DNA of 49,465 bases from Pseudomonadota bacterium (GTDB lineage: Bacteria > Pseudomonadota > Gammaproteobacteria > Burkholderiales > Burkholderiaceae_C): positions 1-49,465 of the forward strand of contig JAKOYD010000011.1 in assembly GCA_029780695.1 (NCBI GenBank). Direction: 5' to 3'. How positions within the stretch are numbered: the first letter of the stretch is position 1; the number at the start of each line of letters is the position of its first letter. Shown piece by piece: positions 15,100 to 27,394 of this stretch. Made by a program: the position numbers and the translations under genes. The notes beneath the pieces are model-generated. The model saw nothing but the letters and a program-made list of their open reading frames with translations. It did not search any database and was not told where the DNA came from.

Positions 15100-15987
15100 A
15101 TGTTCGAATTGCGCCTGATCTGCCCCGAGGACCGGGTCGAGCCGCTGGGCGACGCACTCGAGGCGCTGGAAGCACTCAGCGTGTCGGTCGAGGACGCCGA
15201 CGCCGACACCGACGCCGAGCGCGCGCTGTTCGGCGAGCCCGGCCTGCCGTCGCCGGCGCACAGCTGGTCGCGTTCGCGCGTGGTGGCGCTGTTCGCCACC
15301 GAGGCCGACGCCCGCGAGGCGGCGCGCCTGCTGGCGCCGCAGGATTTTTTTGCCGGCTGTGAAGTGGCGTCCATCGCCGCCGTGCCCGAGCAGGACTGGG
15401 TGCGGCTGACGCAGTCGCAGTTCGAGCCCGTGCCCATCACGCCCACGTTCTGGATCGTGCCGACCTGGCACGACGTACCAGCGCAGGCGGCACATGCGAT
15501 CCGGCTTGACCCGGGGCTGGCCTTTGGCACCGGCACCCACCCCACCACCCGCATGTGCCTGCGCTGGATCGCGGCGCACCCGCCCACGGCGCAGCGCGTG
15601 CTCGACTACGGGTGCGGCTCGGGCATTCTGGCCATCGGCGCGGCGCTGCACGGCGCGGCCCGCGTCGACGCGGTGGACATCGATCCCGCCGCCGTCCAGT
15701 CGACCCGGGACAACGCCGCCGCCAACGGCGTGCACCTGACGGCGGGCCTGCCCGACCGGGCGCACGGCGCGTACGACACGGTTCTGGCCAACATTCTGGC
15801 CACGCCGCTGAAGGTGCTGGCCCCCTTGCTGTCGGGCCACGTGGCAGCCGGCGGCGCGCTGGTGTTGGCCGGCGTGCTGGAGCGCCAGACGACCGAGCTG
15901 CAGCAAGCCTACGCACCGTGGCTGGCCCTCGAAGCGGCCGATGCCGAGGACGGCTGGGTGCTGCTGGTGGGGCGTCGCCCCGGCTGA
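15100..15987 (+). CDS. prmA: ribosomal protein L11 methyltransferase
   Basis: 295 aa. Uses SAM to trimethylate ribosomal protein L11. N-terminal L11-recognition domain (residues about 1-110), then a class I methyltransferase with motif I LDYGCGSGILAIGAA (168-182), the PrmA-typical RLDPGLAFGTGTHPTTRMCL just before it, and the motif IV region VLANILATPL. The ribosome binding site GAGGTGG precedes ATG 15100. It follows accC and precedes the DUF3426 gene by 32 bp, so these are probably co-transcribed. Confidence 0.95.
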   Translation: MFELRLICPEDRVEPLGDALEALEALSVSVEDADADTDAERALFGEPGLPSPAHSWSRSRVVALFATEADAREAARLLAPQDFFAGCEVASIAAVPEQDWVRLTQSQFEPVPITPTFWIVPTWHDVPAQAAHAIRLDPGLAFGTGTHPTTRMCLRWIAAHPPTAQRVLDYGCGSGILAIGAALHGAARVDAVDIDPAAVQSTRDNAAANGVHLTAGLPDRAHGAYDTVLANILATPLKVLAPLLSGHVAAGGALVLAGVLERQTTELQQAYAPWLALEAADAEDGWVLLVGRRPG

Positions 15988-16019
15988 GGCCGCGCGCGCC
16001 TGCCTACAATGGGCGCAAG

Positions 16020-17303
16020 ATGAGTCTCGTCACGCGCTGCCCGGCATGCTCGACCATGTTCAGGGTCGTGCCCGACCAGTTGCGCATCTCCAGCGGCTGG
16101 GTGCGTTGCGGCCATTGCGGCGAAGTGTTCGACGGCGCCGCGCACATGCTGCCGCCGGAAGACCGCGCCGCCGTCCTGGCGGCATCTGCCTCTGCAACGG
16201 CCGCGCTGTCGTCGCCGGCGCCACAGCCCGCACCCGCACCCGCACCCGCGCCGACTCCGGCCGCGCCGGCGACAGGCGTTGCCGGGCGGGCGGCCGAGGT
16301 CACCACCCCGCCCGCGCACACCGCCGGACCGATCACGCAGTCGCTGGACGGCGAGCCAGCGCCCGCCGCCGCGCCGGCGGTGGGGGCGCGGCCGCGAGGC
16401 AGCGAGTGGGCGCCCGACTTCGTCCATCAACCCGCGGTCTGGTCACTGCGCGAGCCGGCCCCTTGGCGCGGCGCACTCGCTGCCGACGCGCCGCGCGAGC
16501 AGGCGGGCGTACTCGAGGCGCCGCGCGCCGAAGCGCCGTGGCAGCCCGAGCCACCGCGGCCGTGGCCGGATTCAGCGGCCCCGGCCGGCCCGACCTTTCT
16601 CGGTCCCGTGTCGTCCGCCGCCGCCGCGTGGCCGCAGGCGGGAGCCGCGTCCGCGGCCCCGACTCAGCCCGACGCGGATCACCGACGCGCCTGGACGAGC
16701 GACGACATGCCGGCGCCGGTCACGCCGTTGGATGCCGAGTCCGCCGAGTCCGCCGAGTCCGCCGCGCCCGCCACGGCACCAGTCGCGCCTTCGTTCGTCG
16801 CGGCGGCGCGGCGGCGCGCGTTCTGGTCGTCCACACCCGTGCGCGCGGTGCTGTGGTTGCTGTTGATGGCATTGGCGCTGGCGCTGGCGGTGCAAGTGAC
16901 GTTGGGCCAGCGCGACTGGCTGGCGGCGCGCGAGCCGCGGCTCGCGCCCTTGCTGCAGCGCCTGTGCGAACCCCTGGGATGCACGCTGTCGCCCTACCGA
17001 CTGCTGGACGCCATCGTCATCGACAGCTCGTCGTTCAACCGGGCCAGCGGCGACGACTTTCGCTTCAGCGTGGTCCTGCGCAACAGCGCCGACCTGCCAG
17101 TGGCCACGCCCTCTCTCGAACTGGTGCTGACCGACGCGCAGGACCAGCCGCTGATCCGCCGCGTGTTCACGGCCGGCGAGCTGGGCGCGCCGCAGACGCT
17201 GGCCGCGCGCGGCGAATTCAGCGGCGCGCGCGCGTTCACCGTGGCCGATCCGGCCGTTTCCCCGGACATCACCGGTTATCGACTGATAGCTTTTTATCCC
17301 TGA
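16020..17303 (+). CDS. DUF3426 zinc-ribbon membrane protein
   Basis: 427 aa. The N-terminal MJ0042-type zinc finger has cysteines at 7, 10, 30 and 33 (CPAC ... CGHC). A long Ala/Pro-rich, low-complexity middle (about 50-265) leads to one transmembrane helix (about 277-297, WLLLMALALALAVQV). The C-terminal DUF3426 domain, ending GYRLIAFYP, would lie outside the membrane. The role of the family is unknown. It sits 32 bp after prmA, its usual neighbour in betaproteobacteria. A run of GAGTCCGCC repeats near 16738-16764 encodes repeated Glu-Ser-Ala and may vary in length. Confidence 0.88.
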   Translation: MSLVTRCPACSTMFRVVPDQLRISSGWVRCGHCGEVFDGAAHMLPPEDRAAVLAASASATAALSSPAPQPAPAPAPAPTPAAPATGVAGRAAEVTTPPAHTAGPITQSLDGEPAPAAAPAVGARPRGSEWAPDFVHQPAVWSLREPAPWRGALAADAPREQAGVLEAPRAEAPWQPEPPRPWPDSAAPAGPTFLGPVSSAAAAWPQAGAASAAPTQPDADHRRAWTSDDMPAPVTPLDAESAESAESAAPATAPVAPSFVAAARRRAFWSSTPVRAVLWLLLMALALALAVQVTLGQRDWLAAREPRLAPLLQRLCEPLGCTLSPYRLLDAIVIDSSSFNRASGDDFRFSVVLRNSADLPVATPSLELVLTDAQDQPLIRRVFTAGELGAPQTLAARGEFSGARAFTVADPAVSPDITGYRLIAFYP

Positions 17304-17353
17304 TCGCGCGCCCGCGCGGGTCAGGTCTTCTTTCTGCAAAAGCACACCACACC

Positions 17354-18259
17354 ATGGCGACTTTGATCTGCGGCTCGCTCGCGTTCGACACCATCATGAC
17401 TTTCGAGGGGCGCTTTGCCGAGCAGATCCTGCCCGACCAGCTGCATATCCTGAACGTCTCGTTCCTGGTGCCGGGCCTGCGGCGCGACTTTGGCGGCTGC
17501 GCGGGCAACATCGCCTATGCCATGCGCCAGCTGGGCGGCGAGCCGTTGCCGGTGGCCGCGCTGGGCAACGACGGCGCGGACTACCTGCAGCGCCTGCGCA
17601 CGCTCGGCATTGCGACCGATTTCGTGCATGAGGTCGACGACACCTACACCGCGCAGGCCATGATCATGACCGACCGCGACAACAACCAGATCACCGCCTT
17701 TCACCCCGGCGCCATGATGCAGGCGCATCGCGCGCGCATCGAGGCGCGGCCCGGCGTCAAGCTGGGCATCATCTCTCCCGACGGACGCGACGCCATGCTG
17801 CAGCACGCCGAGCAGTTTCACGCCGCCGGCATCCCCTTCGTGTTCGACCCCGGCCAGGGGTTGCCCATGTTCAGCGGGCCGGAGCTGGCGCACTTCGTTG
17901 AACTGGCCAGCTGGGTGACGGTGAACGATTACGAAGGGCGCATGCTTTGCGACCGCATGGACGTCGAACCGGACGAGCTGTCGCGTCGCGTGCAAGGCCT
18001 GGTGGTGACGCTGGGTGGCGAGGGCTGCGACATTTGGCAAGCCGGTGCCCGAACCCACGTGCCCGCCGTGCAGCCGGCCGCGGTGGTCGATCCGACCGGC
18101 TGCGGCGACGCCTGGCGCGGCGCGCTGCTGCATGGTCTGGAGCAAGGCTGGCCGCTGGCCCGCTGTGCCGCGCTGGGCAATCGCCTGGGCGCCATCAAGA
18201 TCGCCAGCCGCGGCCCGCAGAACTATCAGCTGGACGCGGCGGTGCTGGCGCAGGCTTGA
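17354..18259 (+). CDS. PfkB-family carbohydrate/adenosine kinase
   Basis: 301 aa, ribokinase (PfkB) family. Phosphorylates a sugar or nucleoside hydroxyl with ATP. The N terminus ICGSLAFDTIM and GGCAGNIAYAMRQLGG form the substrate side; DPTGCGDAWRGALLHG (from 246) holds the anion hole and the catalytic aspartate 252. The sequence resembles the bacterial adenosine-kinase-like branch, and adenosine would suit an organism with purine salvage, but the substrate is inferred. It is the last gene of the forward accB-to-kinase run, 50 bp after the DUF3426 gene. Confidence 0.88.
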   Translation: MATLICGSLAFDTIMTFEGRFAEQILPDQLHILNVSFLVPGLRRDFGGCAGNIAYAMRQLGGEPLPVAALGNDGADYLQRLRTLGIATDFVHEVDDTYTAQAMIMTDRDNNQITAFHPGAMMQAHRARIEARPGVKLGIISPDGRDAMLQHAEQFHAAGIPFVFDPGQGLPMFSGPELAHFVELASWVTVNDYEGRMLCDRMDVEPDELSRRVQGLVVTLGGEGCDIWQAGARTHVPAVQPAAVVDPTGCGDAWRGALLHGLEQGWPLARCAALGNRLGAIKIASRGPQNYQLDAAVLAQA

Positions 18260-18360
18260 TCGCGCGGCGGCCCAGCCCGATGCGGGCGCGCCGGCGTGGG
18301 GCCACGTCGTTGCCGGCATCGCGTGGCGCGCATCTGGCACGCGCCGGCGCCCCATGAAAC

Positions 18361-18391
18361 GAGCCCGCGCACGATGGCTCGTGGCGGGCTC
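18361..18391. terminator. hairpin between convergent kinase and histone-like genes
   Basis: GAGCCCGC (18361-18368) pairs with GCGGGCTC (18384-18391), and inside it CACGA pairs with TCGTG. No long T run follows on either strand, so it may act as a weak bidirectional terminator or only as an RNA end-protecting hairpin. Confidence 0.45.
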
Positions 18392-18441
18392 TTGCAAAAA
18401 CCTCGGCCGGCGCCAGCGCGGCGGCGGCCACCTGGTTCACA

Positions 18442-18942
18442 TCAGGGCTTGGATGCCGTCGGGAACGGCCATGCAGCCTGCGGGTTCAGCGTGGTTTGCG
18501 CTGCGGGCTTCTTGGGGGCGGCGGCCTTCTTGGCTGCAGGGGCCTTCTTGGCCGCGGGGGCTTTCTTGGCGGCCGGTGCCTTCTTGGCCGGCGCCGCCTT
18601 CTTGGCTACCGCTTTCTTGGCGGCCGGTGCCTTTTTGGCCGCCGGGGCCTTCTTGGCTACCGGCGCTTTCTTGGCGACGGCTTTCTTGGCGGTGGGGGCC
18701 TTCTTGGCGACAACCTTCTTGGCCGGAGCGGCCTTTTTCGCTACGGCGGCCTTGGCCGGTGCTTTCTTGGCGACGGCTTTCTTGGCGGCCGGTGCCTTCT
18801 TGGCGACGACTTTCTTGGCCGGTGCCTTGGCGGCGACTTTCTTCGCAGGCGCCTTGGCCGGGGCTTTCTTCGCGGCGGCCTTCTTGGCCGGAGCCTTTTT
18901 CGCGGCGGCTTTCTTGGCCGGGGCTTTCTTTGCAGTTGCCAT
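18442..18942 (-). CDS. histone H1-like lysine/alanine-rich DNA-binding protein
   Basis: 166 aa, almost entirely Lys-Lys-Ala-Pro-Ala-type repeats, like the C-terminal tail of eukaryotic H1 and bacterial H1-like proteins such as Bordetella BpH1 and Pseudomonas AlgP. Expected to bind and condense DNA without sequence preference. The start MATAKKAP at 18942 is chosen because a GGAG ribosome binding site lies seven bases before it; an ATG six codons upstream lacks one. The DNA consists of near-identical codon blocks, so repeat number can change by slippage. A 10-bp perfect inverted repeat CGCTTTGCGT/ACGCAAAGCG (18988-19017) lies upstream and could be part of its leader or end nrdB transcription. 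Confidence 0.9.
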   Translation of the reverse strand: MATAKKAPAKKAAAKKAPAKKAAAKKAPAKAPAKKVAAKAPAKKVVAKKAPAAKKAVAKKAPAKAAVAKKAAPAKKVVAKKAPTAKKAVAKKAPVAKKAPAAKKAPAAKKAVAKKAAPAKKAPAAKKAPAAKKAPAAKKAAAPKKPAAQTTLNPQAAWPFPTASKP

Positions 18943-18987
18943 TTTTTTCTCCTTGATCAAGTTGAACTATCCATCAACAGCAGGAAA

Positions 18988-19017
18988 CGCTTTGCGTCTG
19001 TTGGACCACGCAAAGCG
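18988..19017 (-). promoter_or_regulatory. perfect inverted repeat between nrdB and histone-like gene
   Basis: CGCTTTGCGT (18988-18997) and ACGCAAAGCG (19008-19017), 10 bp perfect with a 10-nt loop. On the minus strand it is followed by TTTCC. It could be a weak nrdB terminator, a leader hairpin or an operator. Confidence 0.45.
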
Positions 19018-19128
19018 ATTCATGGCACTGGAGCCAGGCATCCAGCGCCATGAACACGGGAGCAACCCCGCACGCCGCCGGAGCGACGAGGCTGGGTTGC
19101 GAATTCATCGTGGGCATGGCCAGGCAGG

Positions 19129-20304
19129 TCAGTCCCAAGAAAGCGCGCCACCGGACTGGTACTCGATGACGCGCGTTTCGAAGAAGTTGCGCTCCTTCTT
19201 CAGATCGATCATCTCGCTCATCCAGGGGAAGGGGTTTTCTTCGTGGGGGAACAGCGCCTCCAGCCCGATCTGCGTGGCGCGTCGGTTGGCGATGTAGCGC
19301 AGGTAGCCCTTGAACATCGAGGCGTTGAGGCCCAGCACCCCGCGCGGCATGGTGTCTTCGGCGTAGCGATATTCCAGCTCGACCGCTTTTTCGAACAGGG
19401 CCTTGATCTCGGCCTTGAACGCCGGCGTCCACAAATGCGGGTTCTCCAGCTTGATCTGGTTGATGAGGTCGATGCCGAAGTTGCAGTGCATCGACTCGTC
19501 GCGCAGGATGTACTGGTACTGCTCGGCCGCGCCGGTCATCTTGTTTTGCCGGCCCAGCGCCAGGATCTGAGTGAAGCCGACGTAGAAGAACAGGCCTTCC
19601 ATCAGGCAGGCGAAGACGATCAGGCTTTTGAGCAGCGTCTGGTCGGTCTCGGGCGTGCCGGTGACAAACTGCGGATCCATGATCGCGTCGATGAACGGGA
19701 TCAGGAACTCGTCCTTGTCGCGGATCGACTGCACCTCGTGGTAGGCGTTGAAGATCTCGGCCTCGTCCAGGCCCAGCGATTCGACGATGTACTGGTAGGC
19801 GTGCGTGTGGATGGCTTCTTCAAAAGCCTGGCGCAGCAGGAACTGGCGGCATTCGGGCGCCGTGATGTGCCGGTAGGTGCCCAGCACGATGTTGTTGGCG
19901 GCCAGCGAATCGGCGGTGACGAAAAAGCCCAGGTTGCGTTTGACGATGCGGCGCTCGTCTTCGGTCAGGCCACCCGGCGACTTCCACAGCGCGATGTCGC
20001 GGTTCATGTTCACTTCCTGCGGCATCCAGTGGTTGGCGCAGGTGGCCAGGTACTTTTCCCACGCCCACTTGTACTTGAACGGCACCAGCTGGTTGACATC
20101 GGTCTGGCCGTTGATGATGCGCTTGTCGGCGGCGTTGACGCGGCGCTGGGTAGCAGCGGCGGGCTTGGCTTGCGCCGCAGGCGTTGCCACGGGGTTCGTC
20201 TTCAAGACAGCCAGACCTTGCGTCGCGTTGCGCGGCAAGTCGGCCACCGGCTGCAGTCGCGGTTGCAGCGCGATGGGGGTGGCCTCGTCGTCCCAAGTCA
20301 ACAT
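19129..20304 (-). CDS. nrdB: class Ia ribonucleotide reductase beta subunit
   Basis: 391 aa. Holds the di-iron centre and tyrosyl radical that drive ribonucleotide reduction with NrdA. Expected ligands are visible: Asp132 in TADSLAANN, Glu163 and His166 in EEAIHTHAY, the radical tyrosine 170, and later [11 protein letters not shown] and [10 protein letters not shown]. The first 60 residues are a low-complexity Ala/Pro-rich extension before the conserved [23 protein letters not shown] ribosome binding site precedes the ATG. It lies 132 bp after nrdA on the same strand; that gap carries a hairpin. Confidence 0.96.
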   Translation of the reverse strand: MLTWDDEATPIALQPRLQPVADLPRNATQGLAVLKTNPVATPAAQAKPAAATQRRVNAADKRIINGQTDVNQLVPFKYKWAWEKYLATCANHWMPQEVNMNRDIALWKSPGGLTEDERRIVKRNLGFFVTADSLAANNIVLGTYRHITAPECRQFLLRQAFEEAIHTHAYQYIVESLGLDEAEIFNAYHEVQSIRDKDEFLIPFIDAIMDPQFVTGTPETDQTLLKSLIVFACLMEGLFFYVGFTQILALGRQNKMTGAAEQYQYILRDESMHCNFGIDLINQIKLENPHLWTPAFKAEIKALFEKAVELEYRYAEDTMPRGVLGLNASMFKGYLRYIANRRATQIGLEALFPHEENPFPWMSEMIDLKKERNFFETRVIEYQSGGALSWD

Positions 20305-20329
20305 GATTTTTCCAATGCTCCGATTATGG

Positions 20330-20370
20330 GAGCAACGTTATGAAATGCAAAGCATTCCGTGACGTTGCTC
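20330..20370 (-). promoter_or_regulatory. two-part hairpin in the nrdA-nrdB gap
   Basis: Outer arms GAGCAACGT (20330-20338) and ACGTTGCTC (20362-20370), with an inner stem AATGC (20344-20348) / GCATT (20352-20356) closed by AAA. It lies 26 bp before the nrdB start codon and could tune nrdB relative to nrdA by processing or attenuation. Confidence 0.5.
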
Positions 20371-20436
20371 GCTGGTTGATGTGGGGATTGTGTTGCGGCA
20401 AGGCATCGCAGGGCGCGCGTGGCGCACGCCTTGCAT

Positions 20437-23325
<2,889 letters not shown>

Positions 23326-23422
23326 GAAGTCCTCTTGCTAAACAGTTGTCGGGGCGGGGGATACGGCGCGCTGGGGGTCGCGCTGGAGTGCTTTTTTGAC
23401 GTGCGCGGCGCCGGGCTCGCAG

Positions 23423-23468
23423 CACTATATCTAGTGTTTCGACTTAGTTCAACCCACTAGGGGTAGTG
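23423..23468 (-). promoter_or_regulatory. tandem NrdR boxes upstream of nrdA
   Basis: Two palindromes of the form CACTA-N4-TAGTG: 23423-23436 (spacer TATC) and 23455-23468 (spacer GGGG). Their centres are 32 bp apart, three helical turns, as in known NrdR operators (consensus ACACWATATATWGTGT, tandem pairs). NrdR represses ribonucleotide reductase genes when dATP is plentiful. The distal box lacks the AT core, so it may bind more weakly. Confidence 0.85.
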
Positions 23469-23535
23469 TTTGTGCGGAAATCCCCGCGCGCGACGGCGTG
23501 GCGCGCGGTCGGCGCGGCGCGCGGTGTTTCAGGGT

Positions 23536-24129
23536 TCAGCCGAAGATGCCGGGGGCAAAGCAGTGCTTGGGCCAGCCCAGCGCGGCCTGCAGGCGCCGCC
23601 AGTCGAAGCCGGGGCCCGGGTCCTGCTTGCGCCCGGGCGCCACGTGTTCATGCCCCGCCACGCTCTGAATCGGATAGCGCGCGCGCAGGGCCTGGCACAG
23701 GCGGGCCAGCGTGGCGTACTGCGCTGGCTCGAACAGGCCACCCTCCAGCCCTTCCAGCTCGATGCCGACGGAGTAGTCGTTGCAGTTGTCGCGCCCGCAA
23801 AAGCTGGACGCGCCCGCGTGCCAGGCGCGGTCGTTGGCGCTGACGAACTGCCACGGCGTGCCGTCGCGCGCCACGTAGAAGTGCGCCGACACTTCCAGGC
23901 CGCGAATCTTCTGGAAGTACGGGTGCGCGTCCCAGTCCAGCGTGTTGGTGAACAGCGCTTGCACCTGGCCGCCGCCGAATTCGCCCGGCGGCAGGCTGAT
24001 CGAATGCACCACGATCAGCTCGACCGTGGTGCCGGACGGGCGCGGGCCGAAATTGGGCGAGGGCAGCTGGCGCGCTGGCGCGTACCAGCCGTCGGTCCAG
24101 GCCGCGCGCGCCGCGTGCTCAGCAGGCAT
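23536..24129 (-). CDS. ampD: 1,6-anhydro-N-acetylmuramyl-L-alanine amidase
   Basis: 197 aa, N-acetylmuramoyl-L-alanine amidase family 2. Cleaves the peptide from anhydro-MurNAc-peptides during murein recycling in the cytoplasm; loss induces AmpC in species with ampR. Zinc ligands match the family: His42 in VVHSISLP, His160 in AGHEHVAPGRKQDPG and Asp170, with the last two 10 residues apart as in the Citrobacter enzyme. No signal peptide is visible. Its first codons overlap the end of the regulator gene by 11 bp (24119-24129), so the two are translated from one message. Confidence 0.95.
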   Translation of the reverse strand: MPAEHAARAAWTDGWYAPARQLPSPNFGPRPSGTTVELIVVHSISLPPGEFGGGQVQALFTNTLDWDAHPYFQKIRGLEVSAHFYVARDGTPWQFVSANDRAWHAGASSFCGRDNCNDYSVGIELEGLEGGLFEPAQYATLARLCQALRARYPIQSVAGHEHVAPGRKQDPGPGFDWRRLQAALGWPKHCFAPGIFG

Positions 24130-25642
24130 CGCCGGACGCGTCGTCGTTGCCGGGCGCGGTGATGCCCAGGCGCGACATGCGATAGCGCATCTGCCGCAGG
24201 TTCAGGCCCAGCCGGGCCGCGGCGGCGGTGCGGTTAAAGCCGGTTTCGTTCAGCGCGCGCACCAGCACCGTGCGTTCCTGGCCATCGAGCCAGGTTTCCA
24301 GGTTGTCGGGCAGAGGCGCCGCGTCGGCCTCGGGCGCGTGGGCGGGTTCGGGGTCTGGTGGAATCTGTGTCGCTATGAATTCGGTAGCTGTCTGCCCTGT
24401 CTGAATCAGCGCCACCGGCTCATCGAAGGCCGAATCGCCAGCGTCACCCAGCGCTACCGCGCGGTGCAGCAGGTTTTCCAGCTCGCGCACGTTGCCGTCC
24501 AGCGGCGCTTGGGCGATGTCGTCCATTTGCCGCGCCGACAGGCTGGGCGCGGGCAGGCCGGCGTCGGCGCCAATGCGCGCCAGCAGCGCTTGGCACAGCG
24601 CGGGCAAGTCTTCGCGCCGCTCGCGCAGCGGCGGCACCACGATCTCGATTACGTTCAGGCGGTAATACAAGTCCTGCCGAAAGCGCCCGGCCTGCACTTC
24701 GGCGGCCAGGTCCTTGTGCGTGGCGCTGACCACGCGCACGTCCACGGCCTCTTCCTGCGGCTCGCCCAGCGGTCGCACGCGCCGCTCCTGTATGGCGCGC
24801 AGCAGCTTGGCCTGCATGGCCAGCGGCAGGTCGCCGATCTCGTCCAGAAAGAGCGTGCCGCCGCGCGCCGCCTGAAAGAAGCCTTCGCGGTCGGCCACGG
24901 CGCCGGTGTAGGAGCCGCGCCGCGCGCCGAAGAACTCGGCCTCCAGCAAGTTTTCGGGGATGGCGCCGCAGTTCACCGGCACGAACGGCCCGTCGCCACG
25001 GTGGCTGCAGCCGTGAATGGCCTGCGCGACCAATTCCTTGCCGGTGCCCGATTCGCCATGCACCAGCACCGGCGCCATGCTGCGCGCCACCTTGACGATG
25101 CGGTGCTTGACCGCGCGCATGGCGGCCGAATCGCCCACCAGGCGTGCCAGTGCCGCGGGCGACGCGGGCAAGGTGGCCGCGGGCGCTGGGGTGGCGGGTT
25201 CGGCGTCGGCGGGCCTGGCCGCGGCCGGCGCGCGGGCCAGGCTGGGGGCGGCGTTCGGCGACTGCAGCGCCGACTGCACCACGGCGCGAAACTGCTTCAG
25301 ATCGACGGGCTTGGTCAGGTAGTCGAAGGCGCCGCACTTCAGCGCCTCGACCGCGTTTTCGGCCGAGCCGTAGGCGGTGATCATGATGCAGCGCTCGGAC
25401 CGCTGCGTGGCCGCCATGTCGCGCAGCAGTTGCAGCCCCAGCCCGTCGGGCAGCCGCATGTCGGTGATCACGACGTCGTAGGCGCGCGCCTGCAGCAGCG
25501 CGCGCGCCTCGCCCAGCGAGCCGGCGGCCTCGACCTGGTGGCCTTCGCGCAGCAGGGTCAACTCGTACAGCGTGCGCAGGTCGGGCTCGTCGTCCACCAC
25601 CAGCACGCGGGCGACGTCGGGTAGGTTGGCAGAAGCGTTCAT
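24119..25642 (-). CDS. pilR: sigma-54-dependent response regulator, PilR-like
   Basis: 507 aa, NtrC family. Receiver domain (about 11-125) with phospho-acceptor Asp61 and Lys111; AAA+ domain with Walker A GESGTGKE (196-203) and Walker B FLDEIG (265-270); C-terminal Fis-type helix-turn-helix (about 470-498, [20 protein letters not shown]). The sigma-54-contacting loop reads GSYTGA (243-248) instead of the consensus GAFTGA. The pairing with the adjacent kinase and the location beside ampD match PilS-PilR of betaproteobacteria, which control type IV pilin transcription; the pilus role is inferred. The linker before the helix-turn-helix (about 408-424) is encoded by a dispersed repeat. Overlaps the kinase gene as ATGA. 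Confidence 0.9.
   Translation of the reverse strand: MNASANLPDVARVLVVDDEPDLRTLYELTLLREGHQVEAAGSLGEARALLQARAYDVVITDMRLPDGLGLQLLRDMAATQRSERCIMITAYGSAENAVEALKCGAFDYLTKPVDLKQFRAVVQSALQSPNAAPSLARAPAAARPADAEPATPAPAATLPASPAALARLVGDSAAMRAVKHRIVKVARSMAPVLVHGESGTGKELVAQAIHGCSHRGDGPFVPVNCGAIPENLLEAEFFGARRGSYTGAVADREGFFQAARGGTLFLDEIGDLPLAMQAKLLRAIQERRVRPLGEPQEEAVDVRVVSATHKDLAAEVQAGRFRQDLYYRLNVIEIVVPPLRERREDLPALCQALLARIGADAGLPAPSLSARQMDDIAQAPLDGNVRELENLLHRAVALGDAGDSAFDEPVALIQTGQTATEFIATQIPPDPEPAHAPEADAAPLPDNLETWLDGQERTVLVRALNETGFNRTAAAARLGLNLRQMRYRMSRLGITAPGNDDASGDAC
24372..24420 (+). repeat. dispersed short palindromic repeat inside pilR, copy 3
   Basis: GCTATGAATTCGGTAGCTG ... CTGAATCAGCGCCACCGGCT follows the pattern of the family. 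It encodes residues about 408-424 of the regulator on the other strand, between the AAA+ and DNA-binding domains, without breaking the reading frame. Confidence 0.6.
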
Positions 25643-27363
25643 GTCAGCGCGGAGTGTCCGTCAGAAATTCTGGCATGCCCGCCGTGCGCGCGGCTCAGGC
25701 CGACGAAGAATTCGTTGCCTTCCACCCGCTGCCCGCCTTGCTCGCGCCAGGAGCGTTCGTGCGAGATGGTGGCGCCGTGGCGTTCGCACAGCTCGCGGCT
25801 GATGAACAGGCCCAGGCCGCTGGAGCGGCTCTCGGACGAGAAAAAGGGCTCGAACAGGTGGCGGCGCACGGCGGGCTCCATGGGCGGGCCGTCGCTCCAC
25901 ACCATCAGCAGCACCGGGCCGTGGCGCACGGCGTGGGTGGTGACCTGAATCGCGCCGGCGCGCGCCGACGCGTAGCGCGCCGCGTTGTCCAGCAGGTTGA
26001 TCAGCACCCGCCGCAGGTGCGCGTGGGCAAACTGCACGTGCACGCCGGGCGCGTGCAATTCGACGGCCAGGCGCTCGCCCACGCCGTGCTGCTGGCGCCA
26101 TTCGTCGCAGAAGGCGCCGGTTTCGTCGTCCAGCGCCAGCGCGTGCTCGCGTGCGGGGTGGTCGCTCTGACCCTGCGCGCGCGCCACGTCCAGCACGTCC
26201 TCCACGATGTGCTGCAGCCGTTCGGCGTTTTGCCGCACCATCGCCGTCAGGCGGCGCTGCGCCGGCTGGGTCAGGTCTTCGTCCAGCAGCGCGTTGGCTT
26301 GGCTGATGGCGGCCAGCGGGTTGCGGATTTCATGCGCCACGGCGGCCGACATGCGGCCCATCGAGGCCAGCTTTTCGGTGCGCAGGCGCGCTTCCATCTC
26401 GCGCAGATCCTGCAGAAACATCACGCACAGGCTGACGCCGCTGTCGTCGATCGACGGCGTGCGCTGCGTGCGCACCTGCAGCCGGCTGCTCTGGCGGCCC
26501 TCGTGGTGCAGCACCAGGGCGGTTGCGTCGACCGGGGCTTCGTCGAAGGTTCGCCGCACGATGGCGATCAATTGCTCCCAGGCCGGGTCGTCGTACAGGC
26601 TGAAAAAGTGCGGCGTCACCTCCTGGTCGGACCCCAGCATCACGCGCGCGGCCGGGTTGGCGTTGCGCACCAGAAAGGTCGAGTCCACCACCAGCACGCC
26701 GTCGGGCAGCGATTCGACCACCAGGTCGCTGACCAGCGCCTGCACCTGCGCTTCGACGCGGTTTCGGCGGGCGTTGACTTCCTCGCGCGCCAACCGCGTT
26801 GCCATCTGGTGCGTCAACAGCGCCAGCAGCATCAGGCCGGCGCCCGTCAGGCCGGCCTGCGGCAGGTCGGCGCTGCTCAACCAGGTGTCGGCCTGCACCG
26901 TCCACGCCGCGTGCCCCAGCAGCACCAGCGCCACCAGCGCCCCGGTGCCCAGCGCCAGCGCGCGCGAGCCCAGGGCGGCGGCCGTCAGCACTGGCAGCGC
27001 CAGCAGCGGCGTGTAGTTGATGGCCGCTGGCGCCGGCGTCAGCTGCAGCAGCGCGAAGAACAACAGGTCCACGCCCACCGTGGGCAGCCACAAGGGGTCG
27101 AACGCGCTGCCGGGGCCGCGCGGCCGGGCCTTTGCCAGCACCGCCATCGTGGCCGCCAGGTAGGCCAGGCACAAGCCCAGCACCCAAGCCGACGTGCTGC
27201 GGCCCAGCAAGTACGGACCCAGGTGCAGCCCCAGCAGCGCCAGCGCGACGAGCACGCGCGCCCACATGAAGGTCGTCCACAAGCGGCCAAACCCGCCGGC
27301 CGTGTCGTGCTCGGCCGCTGGCATCGACGAGGCGGGCGGCAGCGGCGTGCTGGACGAGTGCAT
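25639..27363 (-). CDS. pilS: sensor histidine kinase, PilS-like
   Basis: 574 aa. The N-terminal part has about six hydrophobic segments (LWTTFMWARVLVALALLG onward), then a PAS-like region (VVESLPDGVLVVDSTFLVRN), a dimerisation helix with the phospho-accepting His in VAHEIRNPLAAIS, and an ATPase domain with N box NLLDNAARYA and GLGLFISRELCERHG. It is expected to phosphorylate the adjacent regulator. The start is uncertain: 27363 is used here; ATG 27411 would overlap the preceding gene by 17 bp and ATG 27327 is also possible; none has a clear ribosome binding site. It ends in an ATGA overlap with pilR. Confidence 0.88.
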   Translation of the reverse strand: MHSSSTPLPPASSMPAAEHDTAGGFGRLWTTFMWARVLVALALLGLHLGPYLLGRSTSAWVLGLCLAYLAATMAVLAKARPRGPGSAFDPLWLPTVGVDLLFFALLQLTPAPAAINYTPLLALPVLTAAALGSRALALGTGALVALVLLGHAAWTVQADTWLSSADLPQAGLTGAGLMLLALLTHQMATRLAREEVNARRNRVEAQVQALVSDLVVESLPDGVLVVDSTFLVRNANPAARVMLGSDQEVTPHFFSLYDDPAWEQLIAIVRRTFDEAPVDATALVLHHEGRQSSRLQVRTQRTPSIDDSGVSLCVMFLQDLREMEARLRTEKLASMGRMSAAVAHEIRNPLAAISQANALLDEDLTQPAQRRLTAMVRQNAERLQHIVEDVLDVARAQGQSDHPAREHALALDDETGAFCDEWRQQHGVGERLAVELHAPGVHVQFAHAHLRRVLINLLDNAARYASARAGAIQVTTHAVRHGPVLLMVWSDGPPMEPAVRRHLFEPFFSSESRSSGLGLFISRELCERHGATISHERSWREQGGQRVEGNEFFVGLSRAHGGHARISDGHSALT

Positions 27364-27394
27364 GGGCGGGGCAACGGCCACCGTGCAGCGGCGG

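Noticed and set aside
18296..19297. A plus-strand frame rich in Ala-Phe-Leu opposite the histone H1-like gene
   Set aside because: It is the complement of the lysine-rich repeats; the minus frame has a good ribosome binding site and a known protein type.
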